This document shows positions 19,464 to 28,693 of a DNA stretch of 64,000 bases, piece after piece. A program made the position numbers and the translations under genes. The stretch covers positions 124,001 through 188,000 of the forward strand of contig NZ_JAKRCW010000003.1 in NCBI RefSeq assembly GCF_022346425.1. The letters are read 5' to 3'. The DNA is from Pseudoglutamicibacter albus (GTDB lineage: Bacteria; Actinomycetota; Actinomycetes; Actinomycetales; Micrococcaceae). Within the stretch, counting starts at the first letter, position 1. Each line of letters starts with the position of its first letter. The notes under the pieces are model-generated. The model made no database searches, was not told the origin of the DNA, and was given only the letters and a program-made list of their open reading frames with translations.

Positions 19464-20558
19464 TCACTCCGGCTGCATTCCTTGCCGCCGGTATGTACGG
19501 ATCTGTTGCAGACGCCGCGAGAGCGATGCGCGTCGCCGCGGATCGTCCTGGGCGGTCAAGTCGAGATGGTTGTAGCCGAACTTCCACAGCAACAGGTCAT
19601 CAAGTAGGCGCTCCGGGCCTGGAGAGAATCGGTGGTCCAGGGCCTGGCGCACATGCGTGATCGTTGTCGCATCTAGTAGGGATGCAAGCCCTTTAGGTGT
19701 GGTGATGTTGTGCGCGGCGAGCAATTCGAGCGCCCAACCCCAGTCGGAGTCTTCTTTATATTCAAGGTGCGGCCACATCGTGGACCACACTTCACCGATC
19801 AGTTCAGACGTTAGCTCTTCTCCCCCAACACCGTTCGCGTCCCAGAAAGCGAGGATGCGCTGGTGACGGTGATCGATGTCGGTGAACAGGTGCTCAACTG
19901 AATCAAGCATCGCAGCAGCACCAGTGAACTCACGGTCAAGGTATGGAGTCCAGGCTTCCGAGTTTCTGCGTTTGAACCGGATTTCGTGCTCGAATTCGCT
20001 CCAAGCGTGCGTGAGGATCGTACGGATCTGGATTTCGAACACGAACGGTAAGACACGTTGAGGGTGCCGCGCTTCATATTCGGCGACTATTGGATTGTCT
20101 TTGGGCCGCACGATGAGGTGCCGTGAGGAGTAGCCGTAGGTGCCAGTCTCCACCGAGCCGGTGTCTTTCTCGCGGTCAGATTCGATATAGAACTCGTTGC
20201 GGCAGCGTTTGATGATCTGCGCTGCGGCCCTGACTTGGCGTGGTAACTGGACGATCACGCGGATGCCCACGATGTCGTGCATCATCGAAATGGGGTCCGG
20301 GAATTCAAGTTCCCGCTCTTGGCCTTCTTCCTTCGAATACACCGTGCGGGAGGCCTTCTGCCGAAAAGATTCAACCGATTTGGTGCGTGCCGCCACGAAG
20401 AGTGGCCGCACATCGGTGTCATTGAAAAGCTGTTTGATCTGCACACGCAACTGTTCGGTGATGACTTCCAGCTCTGGCCGCATTTCGCGGTATTCGTCGA
20501 TGTATGCAACGACTTTTTCGCGCAAGCGGTCGTCTAGTTCTTTCCATGCTCTCGTCAC
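19464..20558 (-). CDS. Small alarmone synthetase-like (RelA/SpoT domain) protein
   Basis: Contains the (p)ppGpp synthetase fold: MMHDIVGIRVIVQ near residue 93, GTYGYSSRHLIVRP near residue 140, and FEIQIRTILTHAWSEFEHEI near residue 173, the nucleotide-binding signature of RelA/SpoT. No HD hydrolase, TGS or ACT domain is present, so it is a stand-alone synthetase. At 364 residues it is longer than typical SAS enzymes (about 210-260), because about 150 C-terminal residues of unknown role follow. It might synthesise (p)ppGpp or, as with some toxic SAS relatives, other nucleotides; no antitoxin partner is evident beside it. Confidence 0.82.
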   Translation of the reverse strand: MTRAWKELDDRLREKVVAYIDEYREMRPELEVITEQLRVQIKQLFNDTDVRPLFVAARTKSVESFRQKASRTVYSKEEGQERELEFPDPISMMHDIVGIRVIVQLPRQVRAAAQIIKRCRNEFYIESDREKDTGSVETGTYGYSSRHLIVRPKDNPIVAEYEARHPQRVLPFVFEIQIRTILTHAWSEFEHEIRFKRRNSEAWTPYLDREFTGAAAMLDSVEHLFTDIDHRHQRILAFWDANGVGGEELTSELIGEVWSTMWPHLEYKEDSDWGWALELLAAHNITTPKGLASLLDATTITHVRQALDHRFSPGPERLLDDLLLWKFGYNHLDLTAQDDPRRRASLSRRLQQIRTYRRQGMQPE

Positions 20559-20762
20559 CGGTGCTGCCAGCTCCTTAGATCAAGCGGTGTTCCCGAACGG
20601 GTGCAGTGCCGTATACAGGACCAAGCGCGAGTTCTTTAGAGCGCGCACTATTCCGCTTCAGGCACCCGCTCTAGACTACCGGTTGAACCTGAAGGTTTCA
20701 TGACTGCACTGTGTAGTTGCTCACCAATGCGGTTTCTCACCATGAGGGACGCACGCGCGGGG

Positions 20763-22433
20763 TTACCAGACGCGTTCGTCAATGACACGCGGGCTGCTGT
20801 AGATGCCAGGCCCGATGGTGCTTCTGTGCCATCTGCTTAGGGTTGGTACAACGATGCTGGTCCTGGCTGGTGTGCGAACGTCACGCCATGCTGGTGGAAC
20901 AAGTAGCTTGCGTTGAGTACGTGGAAGGCTCACTGCCAGGATGCTGATGGTGGTAGAGATCAGGATGAATACGAGCTGGAAGCTACCGAGTTCTTGCCAT
21001 GGCGGTAGTGAGATCTGTGTTGAGGTAGTCCAGATGACGTGGGCAATGCTTCCCCACACGATGAGCTGTTCAACGAATCCGAAGTACATGCGGCGGCACA
21101 GCAAGAACGGCAAGAACCAGTAGAAGTACCACGGCTGGATGACGGGGTTGAGCAGGCTTGCCGCCAGGAGTACGAGGCCGGATGCCGTCAGTGGCGAGAT
21201 CTTGGGGCGGGCTAGCGCGAACCACACGGCGAGCCCGATAGCGATGAGTTTACCGACCGCATAGAAGAGGGCTTGGGCGATCAAACCTGCTTGTGCTCCA
21301 CCCGCGAAGGATACGAGTTTGCCGAACCCTAGACCGAGCAGCCCGAACGGAGCGAAGGGGAAGATCGCCATGCCTTGTCCAGCCATCGCGGTGATCCAAC
21401 CGAACCACGTCCCGGTCACGATTCCGAGGAGGGTCAAGACGAAGGCTACGGTCACGCCGGTAATGATCCAGCACATCCAGCGGCGGCCCCAGCTCGCGTT
21501 CTTGCCCGCCCAGGTGAGGCCAATGAACGGCAGGCATAGAACCACGATGGGTTTGATCGCGATCGCAGCTGTAGCCAGCAACAGCCCAGCGACTACTTTG
21601 TTGCGCCGTAGCGCTACGAATGCCCACATCATGAGACCGACCATGAGCGCATCGTTATGCCCTGAGGCGATCATCGAATACAGGAAAAGCGGTGACGCTG
21701 CAGTGAGCCATTGAACCCAGGTTGGGTTCACGCCGTGGTCGCGGCTGAGTTTGGGGATGATCTTCATGAAGATGATGACCCCGACCAGCGCGATGAGACG
21801 GAAGAGGAACAGCGCGATGTCTGGGTTACCCCACGAAACAAGCGCGACGGCTGCCGCCATGATCAGAAACAGCGGCCCGTAAGGGGAGGCGGATTCTGCC
21901 CATACTGAGGCGGCACCTTGCCCAAACCAGCCCGGAACCTGGGAGACCCAGTCCGTGTATGGGTTTTTACCCAGCATCAAGAGCCGACCTTGGGCGAGGT
22001 AGGAATACATGTCGTTGCTGAAGATCGGTGGCGCGAAGAACCACGGCGCGCTCCATAGAACCACGATGCGGGTCTGGACGTGGTGCCCGTCCGATAGCGA
22101 GAGGCGGCGGGCAAGCTGGATCCAGGCGTGACTTGCGAGCCCAACGGCCGTAGCGAGCCCGATGACTGCCGCCCAGAGGACCGCGTCATTAGCGCGCAAA
22201 GCATTCACGAATGTAGAGCCGGTGAAGGTCGCATCTGGCGTGTTGGCTACAAACCCGATGGCCCAAGCGGAAACCGCTGCGAGCACCGATGCGAGGAAAC
22301 CGACCCATACGGTGGTGTTGAGCCGCAAAGCATCAGGGAGCACGCGTCTACGCATACGCGACCACGCCGAACGTGAGGAGCGTGGCCGAGACGAAGCCTG
22401 CGGGCTTTCGTGCGCTGTAACGCTGTGATCCAT
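20763..22433 (-). CDS. mptB: Polyprenol-phosphomannose-dependent alpha-1,6-mannosyltransferase
   Basis: Integral membrane GT-C type mannosyltransferase that extends the alpha-1,6-mannan core of lipomannan/lipoarabinomannan-like glycolipids, using polyprenyl-phosphate mannose on the outer face of the membrane. The 556-residue chain has about a dozen hydrophobic segments. A first extracellular loop with IFSNDMYSYLAQGRLLMLG holds the acidic residues expected for catalysis; YSMIASGHNDALMVGLMM is another family mark. The N-terminal 35 residues are basic and cytoplasmic. It stands alone in its transcription unit. Confidence 0.88.
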   Translation of the reverse strand: MDHSVTAHESPQASSRPRSSRSAWSRMRRRVLPDALRLNTTVWVGFLASVLAAVSAWAIGFVANTPDATFTGSTFVNALRANDAVLWAAVIGLATAVGLASHAWIQLARRLSLSDGHHVQTRIVVLWSAPWFFAPPIFSNDMYSYLAQGRLLMLGKNPYTDWVSQVPGWFGQGAASVWAESASPYGPLFLIMAAAVALVSWGNPDIALFLFRLIALVGVIIFMKIIPKLSRDHGVNPTWVQWLTAASPLFLYSMIASGHNDALMVGLMMWAFVALRRNKVVAGLLLATAAIAIKPIVVLCLPFIGLTWAGKNASWGRRWMCWIITGVTVAFVLTLLGIVTGTWFGWITAMAGQGMAIFPFAPFGLLGLGFGKLVSFAGGAQAGLIAQALFYAVGKLIAIGLAVWFALARPKISPLTASGLVLLAASLLNPVIQPWYFYWFLPFLLCRRMYFGFVEQLIVWGSIAHVIWTTSTQISLPPWQELGSFQLVFILISTTISILAVSLPRTQRKLLVPPAWRDVRTPARTSIVVPTLSRWHRSTIGPGIYSSPRVIDERVW

Positions 22434-22522
22434 GACTCCCCTGTTCGATTCGAGCTCAATGAGGCGCTGTTTATAAGCCCGGTTCTCTACAACCGTGCTC
22501 TCCTAAGGTTACGCTGAGATCT

Positions 22523-23176
22523 ATGGAATCTCGCTCTGATCATGCAACGAAATCTGACCTGGTTCATCATTCCGGATCTGCAATCGGAACAAAACCCACC
22601 TCACACAACAGCCGGACGTTGGGCCGCGATGACATGCCGCTGGTGTGGATCGACTGCGAAATGACGGGCCTGGATGCGGTTAACGATGCCCTGATCGAAG
22701 TCGCTGTGATCATCACTGACGCGCAGTTGCAGCCGGTTGATGAGGGCATCAGCGTGGTCATCAAGCCACTTGCTGGGGCGATTGAGCGTATGGACGATTT
22801 CGTGACTCGTATGCACACGAATTCGGGGTTGTTGGAAGAGCTCGATGCCGGTGTTTCGATGCAAGCGGCTCAAGATTCTGTTCTGAGCTATATTCAACGG
22901 TTCGTCCCCGAGGCGGGCATCGCGCTGCTTGCGGGTAATTCGGTAGGCAATGACCGCTTGTTCTTGGCCCGGGACATGCCTGAGGTGATTGATCATCTGC
23001 ACTACCGCATCGTCGATGTGTCCTCGATCAAGGAGCTTGCCCGCCGCTGGTACCCGCAAGATTTCGATGCGGCACCCGCTAAGACCGGTAACCACCGGGC
23101 TCTGGGTGACATTCAAGACTCGATCGATGAGCTCGCTTACTACCGCCGCACCATCATGAAGGCAGCGAGATCATGA
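22523..23176 (+). CDS. orn: Oligoribonuclease
   Basis: 3'-5' exonuclease that degrades two- to five-nucleotide RNA fragments and pGpG. The DEDDh residues are visible: WIDCEMTGLD (DxE), GNSVGNDRLFLARDMP, and KTGNHRALGDIQDSIDEL (His and Asp). Starting at ATG 22523 the protein has 217 residues with a 37-residue leader unlike the family; an internal ATG at 22634 gives a 180-residue protein of the usual length. Neither has a strong ribosome site, so the start is undecided. Confidence 0.93.
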   Translation: MESRSDHATKSDLVHHSGSAIGTKPTSHNSRTLGRDDMPLVWIDCEMTGLDAVNDALIEVAVIITDAQLQPVDEGISVVIKPLAGAIERMDDFVTRMHTNSGLLEELDAGVSMQAAQDSVLSYIQRFVPEAGIALLAGNSVGNDRLFLARDMPEVIDHLHYRIVDVSSIKELARRWYPQDFDAAPAKTGNHRALGDIQDSIDELAYYRRTIMKAARS

Positions 23177-23354
23177 AACACAGCGCTACGATGAGCAGCA
23201 GCGAGGCCTACCCCGTTTTTGTGTTGCTTTCGCCACGGTGAACGCATGCGATTAGGTTGCCAACACTTTAACGTGTAGAGTCTCTGCTGTTGCCTCAATC
23301 CCAGGCGCTTCGGTTCCAGCCGAAACCAACGTGGGAGGCTGACAACTGAATATG

Positions 23355-23427
23355 GTGGGTGTAGCTCAGCCGGTAGAGCGTCTGGTTGTGGTCCAGAAGG
23401 TCGCGGGTTCAAGCCCCGTCACTCACC
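23355..23427 (+). tRNA. tRNA-His (GUG)
   Basis: Acceptor GTGGGTG/CACTCAC, D arm GCTCAGCCGGTAGAGC, anticodon loop TTGTGGT giving GTG, T arm GCGGGTTCAAGCCCCGT, discriminator C; a G at 23354 supplies the encoded G-1 typical of tRNA-His. Confidence 0.95.
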
Positions 23428-23436
23428 CAGGTACGA

Positions 23437-23489
23437 GAGGCCCTATTCGTTGAGACAAGCAACATACTTGTCTCAACGAATAGGGCCTC
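23437..23489. terminator. Hairpin terminator after tRNA-His
   Basis: A 23-base perfect inverted repeat (GAGGCCCTATTCGTTGAGAC...) with a T-rich tail, ten bases past the tRNA. From 23490 to 23923 no convincing gene is seen; base composition becomes more AT-rich than in the core. Confidence 0.88.
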
Positions 23490-23923
23490 GTCGTTTTGTT
23501 CGCTTCGGGCCTTCAACTCAGATCCTTCACCAAGCATCACTACCCAAGAGCGAAACGGAGAGGCTCGTAACTGTGCTGCCCGCTTCTCCTGTAGGTCGGG
23601 AGACCTTTTTCATCTCCTTCGCGACGAACCGGGCGAGACTTCGCTGACTTGTTAGCAGTTCTCCAAGAGGCACTAGATTCTTTGGCTCAGTGGTACAGGC
23701 GTTCTAAATTCATCCTTGCCGAAATACCTACCCGAGCAAGCGAGATATGGATACACGTTGCTACCTCGATAGTTAGTCCCCACGTATCCTTGGTACCAGG
23801 TCAATGGACTCATGGTCACCACAACTTCTCCCGCTTCTCGTTGTGATTTTAGACGTCCTATAGGGCGCCTTTGCTGGAAAATGTTTATGGACCCCCCTTT
23901 CATCAAGCGATAATATCTTCTGC

Positions 23924-24469
23924 ATGAAAGGTTTTTATAAAAGGGTTTCTGACCGTTTTAGTCCTACGCGGAAGCGGCGTCGGATCCTTGACTCGGTGAA
24001 TGAGCTGATGTCCAAGGAAGAACAAGAACATATTGCTGACCCACAAGAGCAGTCGATCGCCTATTTGTCATACAAGGCAGCGTACGCTCATTCAGCAACG
24101 CAGATCCTCACGATCGTAATAACGCTCTCAGCGCTACTAGTCACAACCATATTCGCGTTTGGGACAGCGCTTGAGAGCGTGATCGCTTCCTCTAAAGCGA
24201 ATGATTCGATGCAGCTCACTGACAACTACTACGCCCTTGCATTCGCTGTGTGTGCATACATACTGCTGACAGTGCTCGTCTCTTTGTTGCCGTTTATAAA
24301 GAACACGCCCGGCACTAGCAAGAGATTGGCTGTTCTCGAAGTGCTGCGCTTCCGATCTAGCCTTCCCCCAACTACTCGAATGCAAGCCCGAGTTCAGACT
24401 GCAGCAATTCCACAAAAACGGAAACCTATATTTGCCCTAATATATGTGGACCGGAGCTCTCGCAACTAA
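23924..24469 (+). CDS. Orphan protein with two transmembrane helices
   Basis: I do not recognise this protein. Of 181 residues, the first 60 are hydrophilic and charged (RKRRRILDSVNELMSKEEQE). Two hydrophobic helices follow, roughly residues 60-86 (TQILTIVITLSALLVTTIFA) and 103-127 (YALAFAVCAYILLTVLVSLL), then a basic C-terminal tail. Both ends are predicted cytoplasmic. The shape recalls two-helix membrane proteins such as SLATT-type effectors, but no motif supports that. Codon choice and base composition are less GC-rich than neighbours, hinting at transfer. It lies alone between tRNA-His and an IS element; the ribosome site is weak. Confidence 0.5.
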   Translation: MKGFYKRVSDRFSPTRKRRRILDSVNELMSKEEQEHIADPQEQSIAYLSYKAAYAHSATQILTIVITLSALLVTTIFAFGTALESVIASSKANDSMQLTDNYYALAFAVCAYILLTVLVSLLPFIKNTPGTSKRLAVLEVLRFRSSLPPTTRMQARVQTAAIPQKRKPIFALIYVDRSSRN

Positions 24470-24701
24470 GTGTTCCGAACGACCCAGGTAGCCTGAAGAC
24501 TGACACGCCAGCGGAACCGCTCGAGCGGCTTTTGCGTATGTCGCGAGATACTTAATTATCCTTAGCAATCGTCGAGTCTTAGGTCCTACTGTCGCCTTAA
24601 ACTTGCGAGTCAGTCCCAGCGTGGAGACGGTTGTGTGTTCTGTGCGTGATCTGAGTTTGGGTAGCACGCAATGAAGCGTCCTGGGTTTAGTTCCGCTTCT
24701 T

Positions 24702-25610
24702 TTACGGCCCTGTGTTGATGGGCTGGGTGAGATAGTACTCGGTTTCGACTTCCTGTGGGGTGGCGTAGTCCAAAGCTTCGTGAAGCCGCTTAGTGTTCCA
24801 CCAATGCACCCACCGCAAGGTGGCCAGTTCGACTTCTCCGACCGATGTCCACGGGCCTTGGGCATGAATCAGTTCCGCCTTGTAGAGGCCATTGACTGTT
24901 TCGGCAAGTGCATTGTCATAAGAATCGCCGACTGTTCCCACACTCGGACGGATTCCGGATTCCGCTAGCGCGGTGGAATACTTCAGTGACACGTACTGGC
25001 TACCCCGATCGCTATGGTGAATTAACCGGTTTCCATGGATTCGCCCTGCAGTCGTTAACGCATGCTCCAAGGCCTCCATGGGCAGCGCATCGGTACGCAT
25101 CGTCGAGCGTGTAGCAACACCAACAATCTTTCGGCTGTAGGCATCCACGACAAACGCGGTGTAGGCGAATCCCGACAGGGCGCGAACGTAAGTAATGTCA
25201 GCAACCCACAACCTGCCTGGCGCTTGTGCACGAAAGTTTCGCTGCACTAGGTCCGGGCGATGATCCGGTGTCTTCGGGCTAATCGTTGTCACGGGCGTTC
25301 GCCCACGCCTGCGGCAGGAAACACCTGCTAGCTTCATTAATCGGGCGGTCTTATCGCGGCCGATATGAAAGCCTTCACGGTTCATCGCGTGCCACATTTT
25401 GCGGATACCGTAAACCGAGAAATTCTCCGCATGCACACGTTGTATCTCTGGGATGAGAAGGCTGTCGCTTAAGGCCCTTGCACTGGGAACACGTGTGGTG
25501 GCTTTGCGGTAGCCACGTGAAGTAATGAATCCACGATCTGCTTGTTTGAGGACTCGGCAGATGGCCTCGACCCCAAACTGATCCTTGTATGCGTCGATGT
25601 AGGAGATCAT
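24702..25610 (-). CDS. IS3-family transposase OrfB (integrase catalytic part)
   Basis: DDE recombinase domain of the IS3 family. The catalytic acids are in GRLWVADITYV (Asp), IHHSDRGSQYVS (Asp) and DNALAETVNGLYKAELI (Glu). An N-terminal HTH_21-like part (SVYGIRKMWHAMNREG) precedes the core. Length is 302 residues. The start ATG overlaps the TGA of orfA as ATGA, one frame back, so the active OrfAB fusion could come from frameshifting or OrfB could be made by translational coupling. Confidence 0.93.
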   Translation of the reverse strand: MISYIDAYKDQFGVEAICRVLKQADRGFITSRGYRKATTRVPSARALSDSLLIPEIQRVHAENFSVYGIRKMWHAMNREGFHIGRDKTARLMKLAGVSCRRRGRTPVTTISPKTPDHRPDLVQRNFRAQAPGRLWVADITYVRALSGFAYTAFVVDAYSRKIVGVATRSTMRTDALPMEALEHALTTAGRIHGNRLIHHSDRGSQYVSLKYSTALAESGIRPSVGTVGDSYDNALAETVNGLYKAELIHAQGPWTSVGEVELATLRWVHWWNTKRLHEALDYATPQEVETEYYLTQPINTGP

Positions 25611-25927
25611 TTGGTCGTGGGTCGGTCGAGTTCCGCTGCGAAAAAAGCCGAAGCAGTCTTAAGAATCCCGTTTGCTCGTTTCAGCTCACGGTTTTCGCGG
25701 CGCAGACGCTTGAGCTCTTCTTCCATCGTTTCGCCGCCAGACGCGCCAGAGTCATCGCGTACTGAAGCGCTGTCACGGTACCAAGCCCGCAACGTATGGT
25801 GAGACACTCCAAGCAGCTCACCAACCTCCGTGTAGGCGCGTTGCAGTGAGCAGGACTCCAGGCGGACCATTTCGATGATCTGATGGACCGCCTTCTCCTT
25901 GAACTCGACGGAATACTTTCTAGGCAT
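25607..25927 (-). CDS. IS3-family transposase OrfA (helix-turn-helix part)
   Basis: 106 residues; MPRKYSVEFKEKAVHQII and the helix-turn-helix with GVSHHTLRAWYRD bind the IS ends. It is followed by a leucine-zipper stretch (EEELKRLRRENRELKRANGI) used for multimerisation. It overlaps orfB by four bases. From the IS end at 25,976 to the next gene at 26,459 I see no coding sequence. Confidence 0.9.
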   Translation of the reverse strand: MPRKYSVEFKEKAVHQIIEMVRLESCSLQRAYTEVGELLGVSHHTLRAWYRDSASVRDDSGASGGETMEEELKRLRRENRELKRANGILKTASAFFAAELDRPTTK

Positions 25928-26458
25928 AGTTCAATCCTTCCTTAGCTGAGGTAGGAACTAAACCCAGGACGCTTCACAACGAGTGATGTTGGCAGGTCGG
26001 GAGCTGAACTAGCCCGCCCCGGAGATTCCCGACAGTATGGGAACTAGCGTTACTAGAGACGGTACGCGGTGCAAACCCGCGCGTCTGGTCTACGTATTCG
26101 ATGCCGTAACCAACATGCTATTCCTCGCCGACTCATTCAACGCCTTCTCGAACCAGAAGAATCCTCAACGTTGCCCACATCTCCAGCAAAATATCAGTGA
26201 AAGTTACACACCTTTCTTGCCAAGTTCGTGAAGCGCTCATTCCTGGTGTGGCCGGCACAACATTTCTCCTCAGTGCGGCGCAACTATGCGGCCACCTCAT
26301 GCCATTTCTAGCAAAATACCTTTCCGGGCGCTTCCGGGGGTTAGACTTATCCTCTGTATGGCCCAGGCCCGCATTCACACGCGGACTGCTGGGAGGGTGC
26401 GGAACTTGTGGCTATGCCGCAGTTGAATCGCCCCCGACAGTTTGGAGGATGTAGCACC

Positions 26459-27964
26459 GTGTCCACGCAGATCCAGCGCAAAGTCGGGTTCGACCCTCTC
26501 CGCTACATCGACCTCCAATCCAAACACATCGCGGAACGCCGCCAGCAGATCGGCGGCAAACTCTATTTGGAGATGGGCGGCAAACTCTTCGATGACCTCC
26601 ATGCCTCCCGTGTGTTGCCGGGTTTCACCCCTGATAACAAGATCAGGATGCTCCAGACGCTGGCGGATGAACTCGAGATCTTGATCACGCTCAACGCTAA
26701 AGACCTCGAGAGGAACAAGGTCCGGGCCGATCTGAACATCCCGTACGAAGAAGACGCGCTACGTTTGATCGACGCGTTCCGCGATATGGGCTTCCTTGTG
26801 GAGCACATCGTCTTGACGCGTTTCGAAGAAGGCAATGAGGCCGCTGAGCGCTTCAAGGCGCGCCTGATCAAGCTCGGACTCAAGGTCGCTGTGCACCGCA
26901 CCATTTCCGGTTACCCGGACGACACAGACCAGGTGGTCTCCCCCGAGGGCTTAGGGCGCAACGAATACGTCGAAACAACCCGCGATCTCATCGTGGTCAC
27001 TGCCCCGGGGCCAGGGTCTGGCAAGCTTGCGACGTGCCTTTCGCAGATTTATCACGATCACCAACGCGGCACGACCTCTGGTTACGCGAAGTTTGAGACC
27101 TTCCCGGTCTGGAACCTGCCGTTGAATCATCCGGTCAACCTCGCTTATGAGGCAGCGACCGCGGACCTTGATGATGTCAACGTGATCGACCCGTTCCACC
27201 TCGCCGCATACGGTGAGCAAGCCATTAACTACAACCGCGACGTCGAGGTCTTCCCGCTATTGAAGACCCTGCTCGATGAACTCGCTGGCGGTTCCCCCTA
27301 CGAATCCCCCACCGACATGGGCGTCAACATGGTTGCTGACGCGATCATCGACGACGATGTCTGCCGGGATGCCGCGACCCAAGAGATCATCCGCCGCTGG
27401 TATAAGGCTCGAGTCCAAGAGCGCCGCGAGGGGCTTGACCCGATCTATTCGCGCCGCATCTCTCTGGTGATGGGTAAGGTAGGCTGCGCGCCCGAAGACC
27501 GCGCGGTCGTCGCTCCAGCGCTCGAAGTCGCTGAAGCAACCGACGCCCCGGCATCAGCTATCCAGTTGCACGACGGCACCATCATCACGGGTAAAACATC
27601 CGCTCTGCTCGGCACGTGCTCGGCGACCCTGCTGAATGCGCTCAAGTATCTTGCAGGGCTTCCCAAAGAAGTGCAGTTGCTCGCGCCTACCTCGATCCGC
27701 CCAATCCAGTCGCTGAAGATCGATCACCTCGGATCCCAGAACCCGCGGCTTCACACCGACGAGGTCCTGATTGCGTTGTCGGTCTCCGCGGAGCGTGACC
27801 CGAACGCACGTGCCGCATTGGACCAGCTCCAGGCCTTACGCGGGTGCGACGTCCACACAACCACAATCCTCGGCTCAGTCGACGAAGGCATCTTCCGTAA
27901 CCTTGGTGTGCAGGTGACGTCCGAGCCTGTGTTCCAAGCACGTGGCGTCTACAACAAACGCTAA
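26459..27964 (+). CDS. DUF1846 family protein
   Basis: A 501-residue cytosolic protein of the DUF1846 family, found in Firmicutes and actinobacteria with known structures but no settled function. Recognisable blocks are [56 protein letters not shown] and [26 protein letters not shown]. The glycine-rich APGPGSGK suggests nucleotide or phosphate binding. GTG 26459 is preferred because GGAGG precedes it by about eleven bases; an ATG at 26414 or start at 26408 would add a tail unlike the family. It is followed after 37 bp by def. Confidence 0.88.
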   Translation: MSTQIQRKVGFDPLRYIDLQSKHIAERRQQIGGKLYLEMGGKLFDDLHASRVLPGFTPDNKIRMLQTLADELEILITLNAKDLERNKVRADLNIPYEEDALRLIDAFRDMGFLVEHIVLTRFEEGNEAAERFKARLIKLGLKVAVHRTISGYPDDTDQVVSPEGLGRNEYVETTRDLIVVTAPGPGSGKLATCLSQIYHDHQRGTTSGYAKFETFPVWNLPLNHPVNLAYEAATADLDDVNVIDPFHLAAYGEQAINYNRDVEVFPLLKTLLDELAGGSPYESPTDMGVNMVADAIIDDDVCRDAATQEIIRRWYKARVQERREGLDPIYSRRISLVMGKVGCAPEDRAVVAPALEVAEATDAPASAIQLHDGTIITGKTSALLGTCSATLLNALKYLAGLPKEVQLLAPTSIRPIQSLKIDHLGSQNPRLHTDEVLIALSVSAERDPNARAALDQLQALRGCDVHTTTILGSVDEGIFRNLGVQVTSEPVFQARGVYNKR

Positions 27965-28001
27965 ACCCCACAGTTTTCCAACAACACCAGGAGCTTCCCT
28001 C

Positions 28002-28577
28002 GTGGCCGTACGCCCCATCGTGATCTATACAGAGCCGGTTCTGCATCAGCGTGCCGCTGACGTCACAGAGATTGACGACGAGGTCCGCACCTTGGTTGCT
28101 GACATGTTCGAAACCATGGATGCGGCTAACGGTGTGGGTCTTGCAGCACCTCAGGTTGGTGTGGGCTTGCGGATTTTCACGTGGGACTACGATGAGCATG
28201 ATGACGATGCACCGAGCCGCGGCGTGGTCATCAACCCTCAGATCACGCTGTCGAAGGTCTCGGGTGCTAACCCTGACCCGGAGCGGCACACCGAAGGGTG
28301 CTTGTCAGTTCCCGGGCTGGATTTCCCGCTGCAGCGCGCCGACTACGCGCACCTGACCGGTATCGACGTTGACGGTAACCCCGTTGACTTCGAAGCGACC
28401 GGTTGGTTCGCTCGCATCCTGCAACACGAATACTGGCATCTTGAAGGGAAGCTCTATGTTGACATGCTCAATGACCGCTGGACCCGCCGGTGGAAACGCG
28501 AACGGAAGAAAGCCGGGATGACCGAGCCAGGGCTAACCTGGATGCCCGGTGTTGACCCTGACCCCTTCGGACACTAG
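28002..28577 (+). CDS. def: Peptide deformylase
   Basis: Metalloenzyme that removes the formyl group from new polypeptides. The three family motifs are complete: GVGLAAPQ at about residues 44-51, EGCLSVPG with the metal-binding Cys100, and QHEYWHLEG with the HExxH at 142-146. The C-terminal tail (WKRERKKAGMTEPGLTWMPG) is the extended form of actinobacteria. The GTG start 28002 follows CAGGAG. 191 residues. Confidence 0.95.
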   Translation: MAVRPIVIYTEPVLHQRAADVTEIDDEVRTLVADMFETMDAANGVGLAAPQVGVGLRIFTWDYDEHDDDAPSRGVVINPQITLSKVSGANPDPERHTEGCLSVPGLDFPLQRADYAHLTGIDVDGNPVDFEATGWFARILQHEYWHLEGKLYVDMLNDRWTRRWKRERKKAGMTEPGLTWMPGVDPDPFGH

Positions 28578-28618
28578 GAACCCGCCCGCTGCCAGACAGA
28601 TACAGGCATGCAACGGAG

Positions 28619-28658
28619 AAAGGTGTGGCCCGGAGGTTTTCCTCCGGGCCACACCTTT
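28619..28658. terminator. Bidirectional hairpin terminator between def and gap
   Basis: Eighteen-base perfect arms (AAAGGTGTGGCCCGGAGG) around TTTT, flanked by A and T residues; located between convergent genes. Confidence 0.9.
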
Positions 28659-28693
28659 CGTTCTATGCCGCTACTCGGGCTGAATCGGCTGCC

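Larger units (their letters stand above)
24672..25976 (-). mobile_element. IS3-family insertion sequence, complete
   Basis: A 1,305-bp element with 23-base perfect terminal inverted repeats (TGAAGCGTCCTGGGTTTAGT plus TCC) and a 3-bp direct repeat CAA on both sides. It carries overlapping orfA and orfB on the minus strand. Intact ends, target duplication and full-length ORFs indicate a recent and probably still active copy. The interrupted sequence (24,470-24,671 joined to 25,977 onward) does not form a gene I can recognise. Confidence 0.93.
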
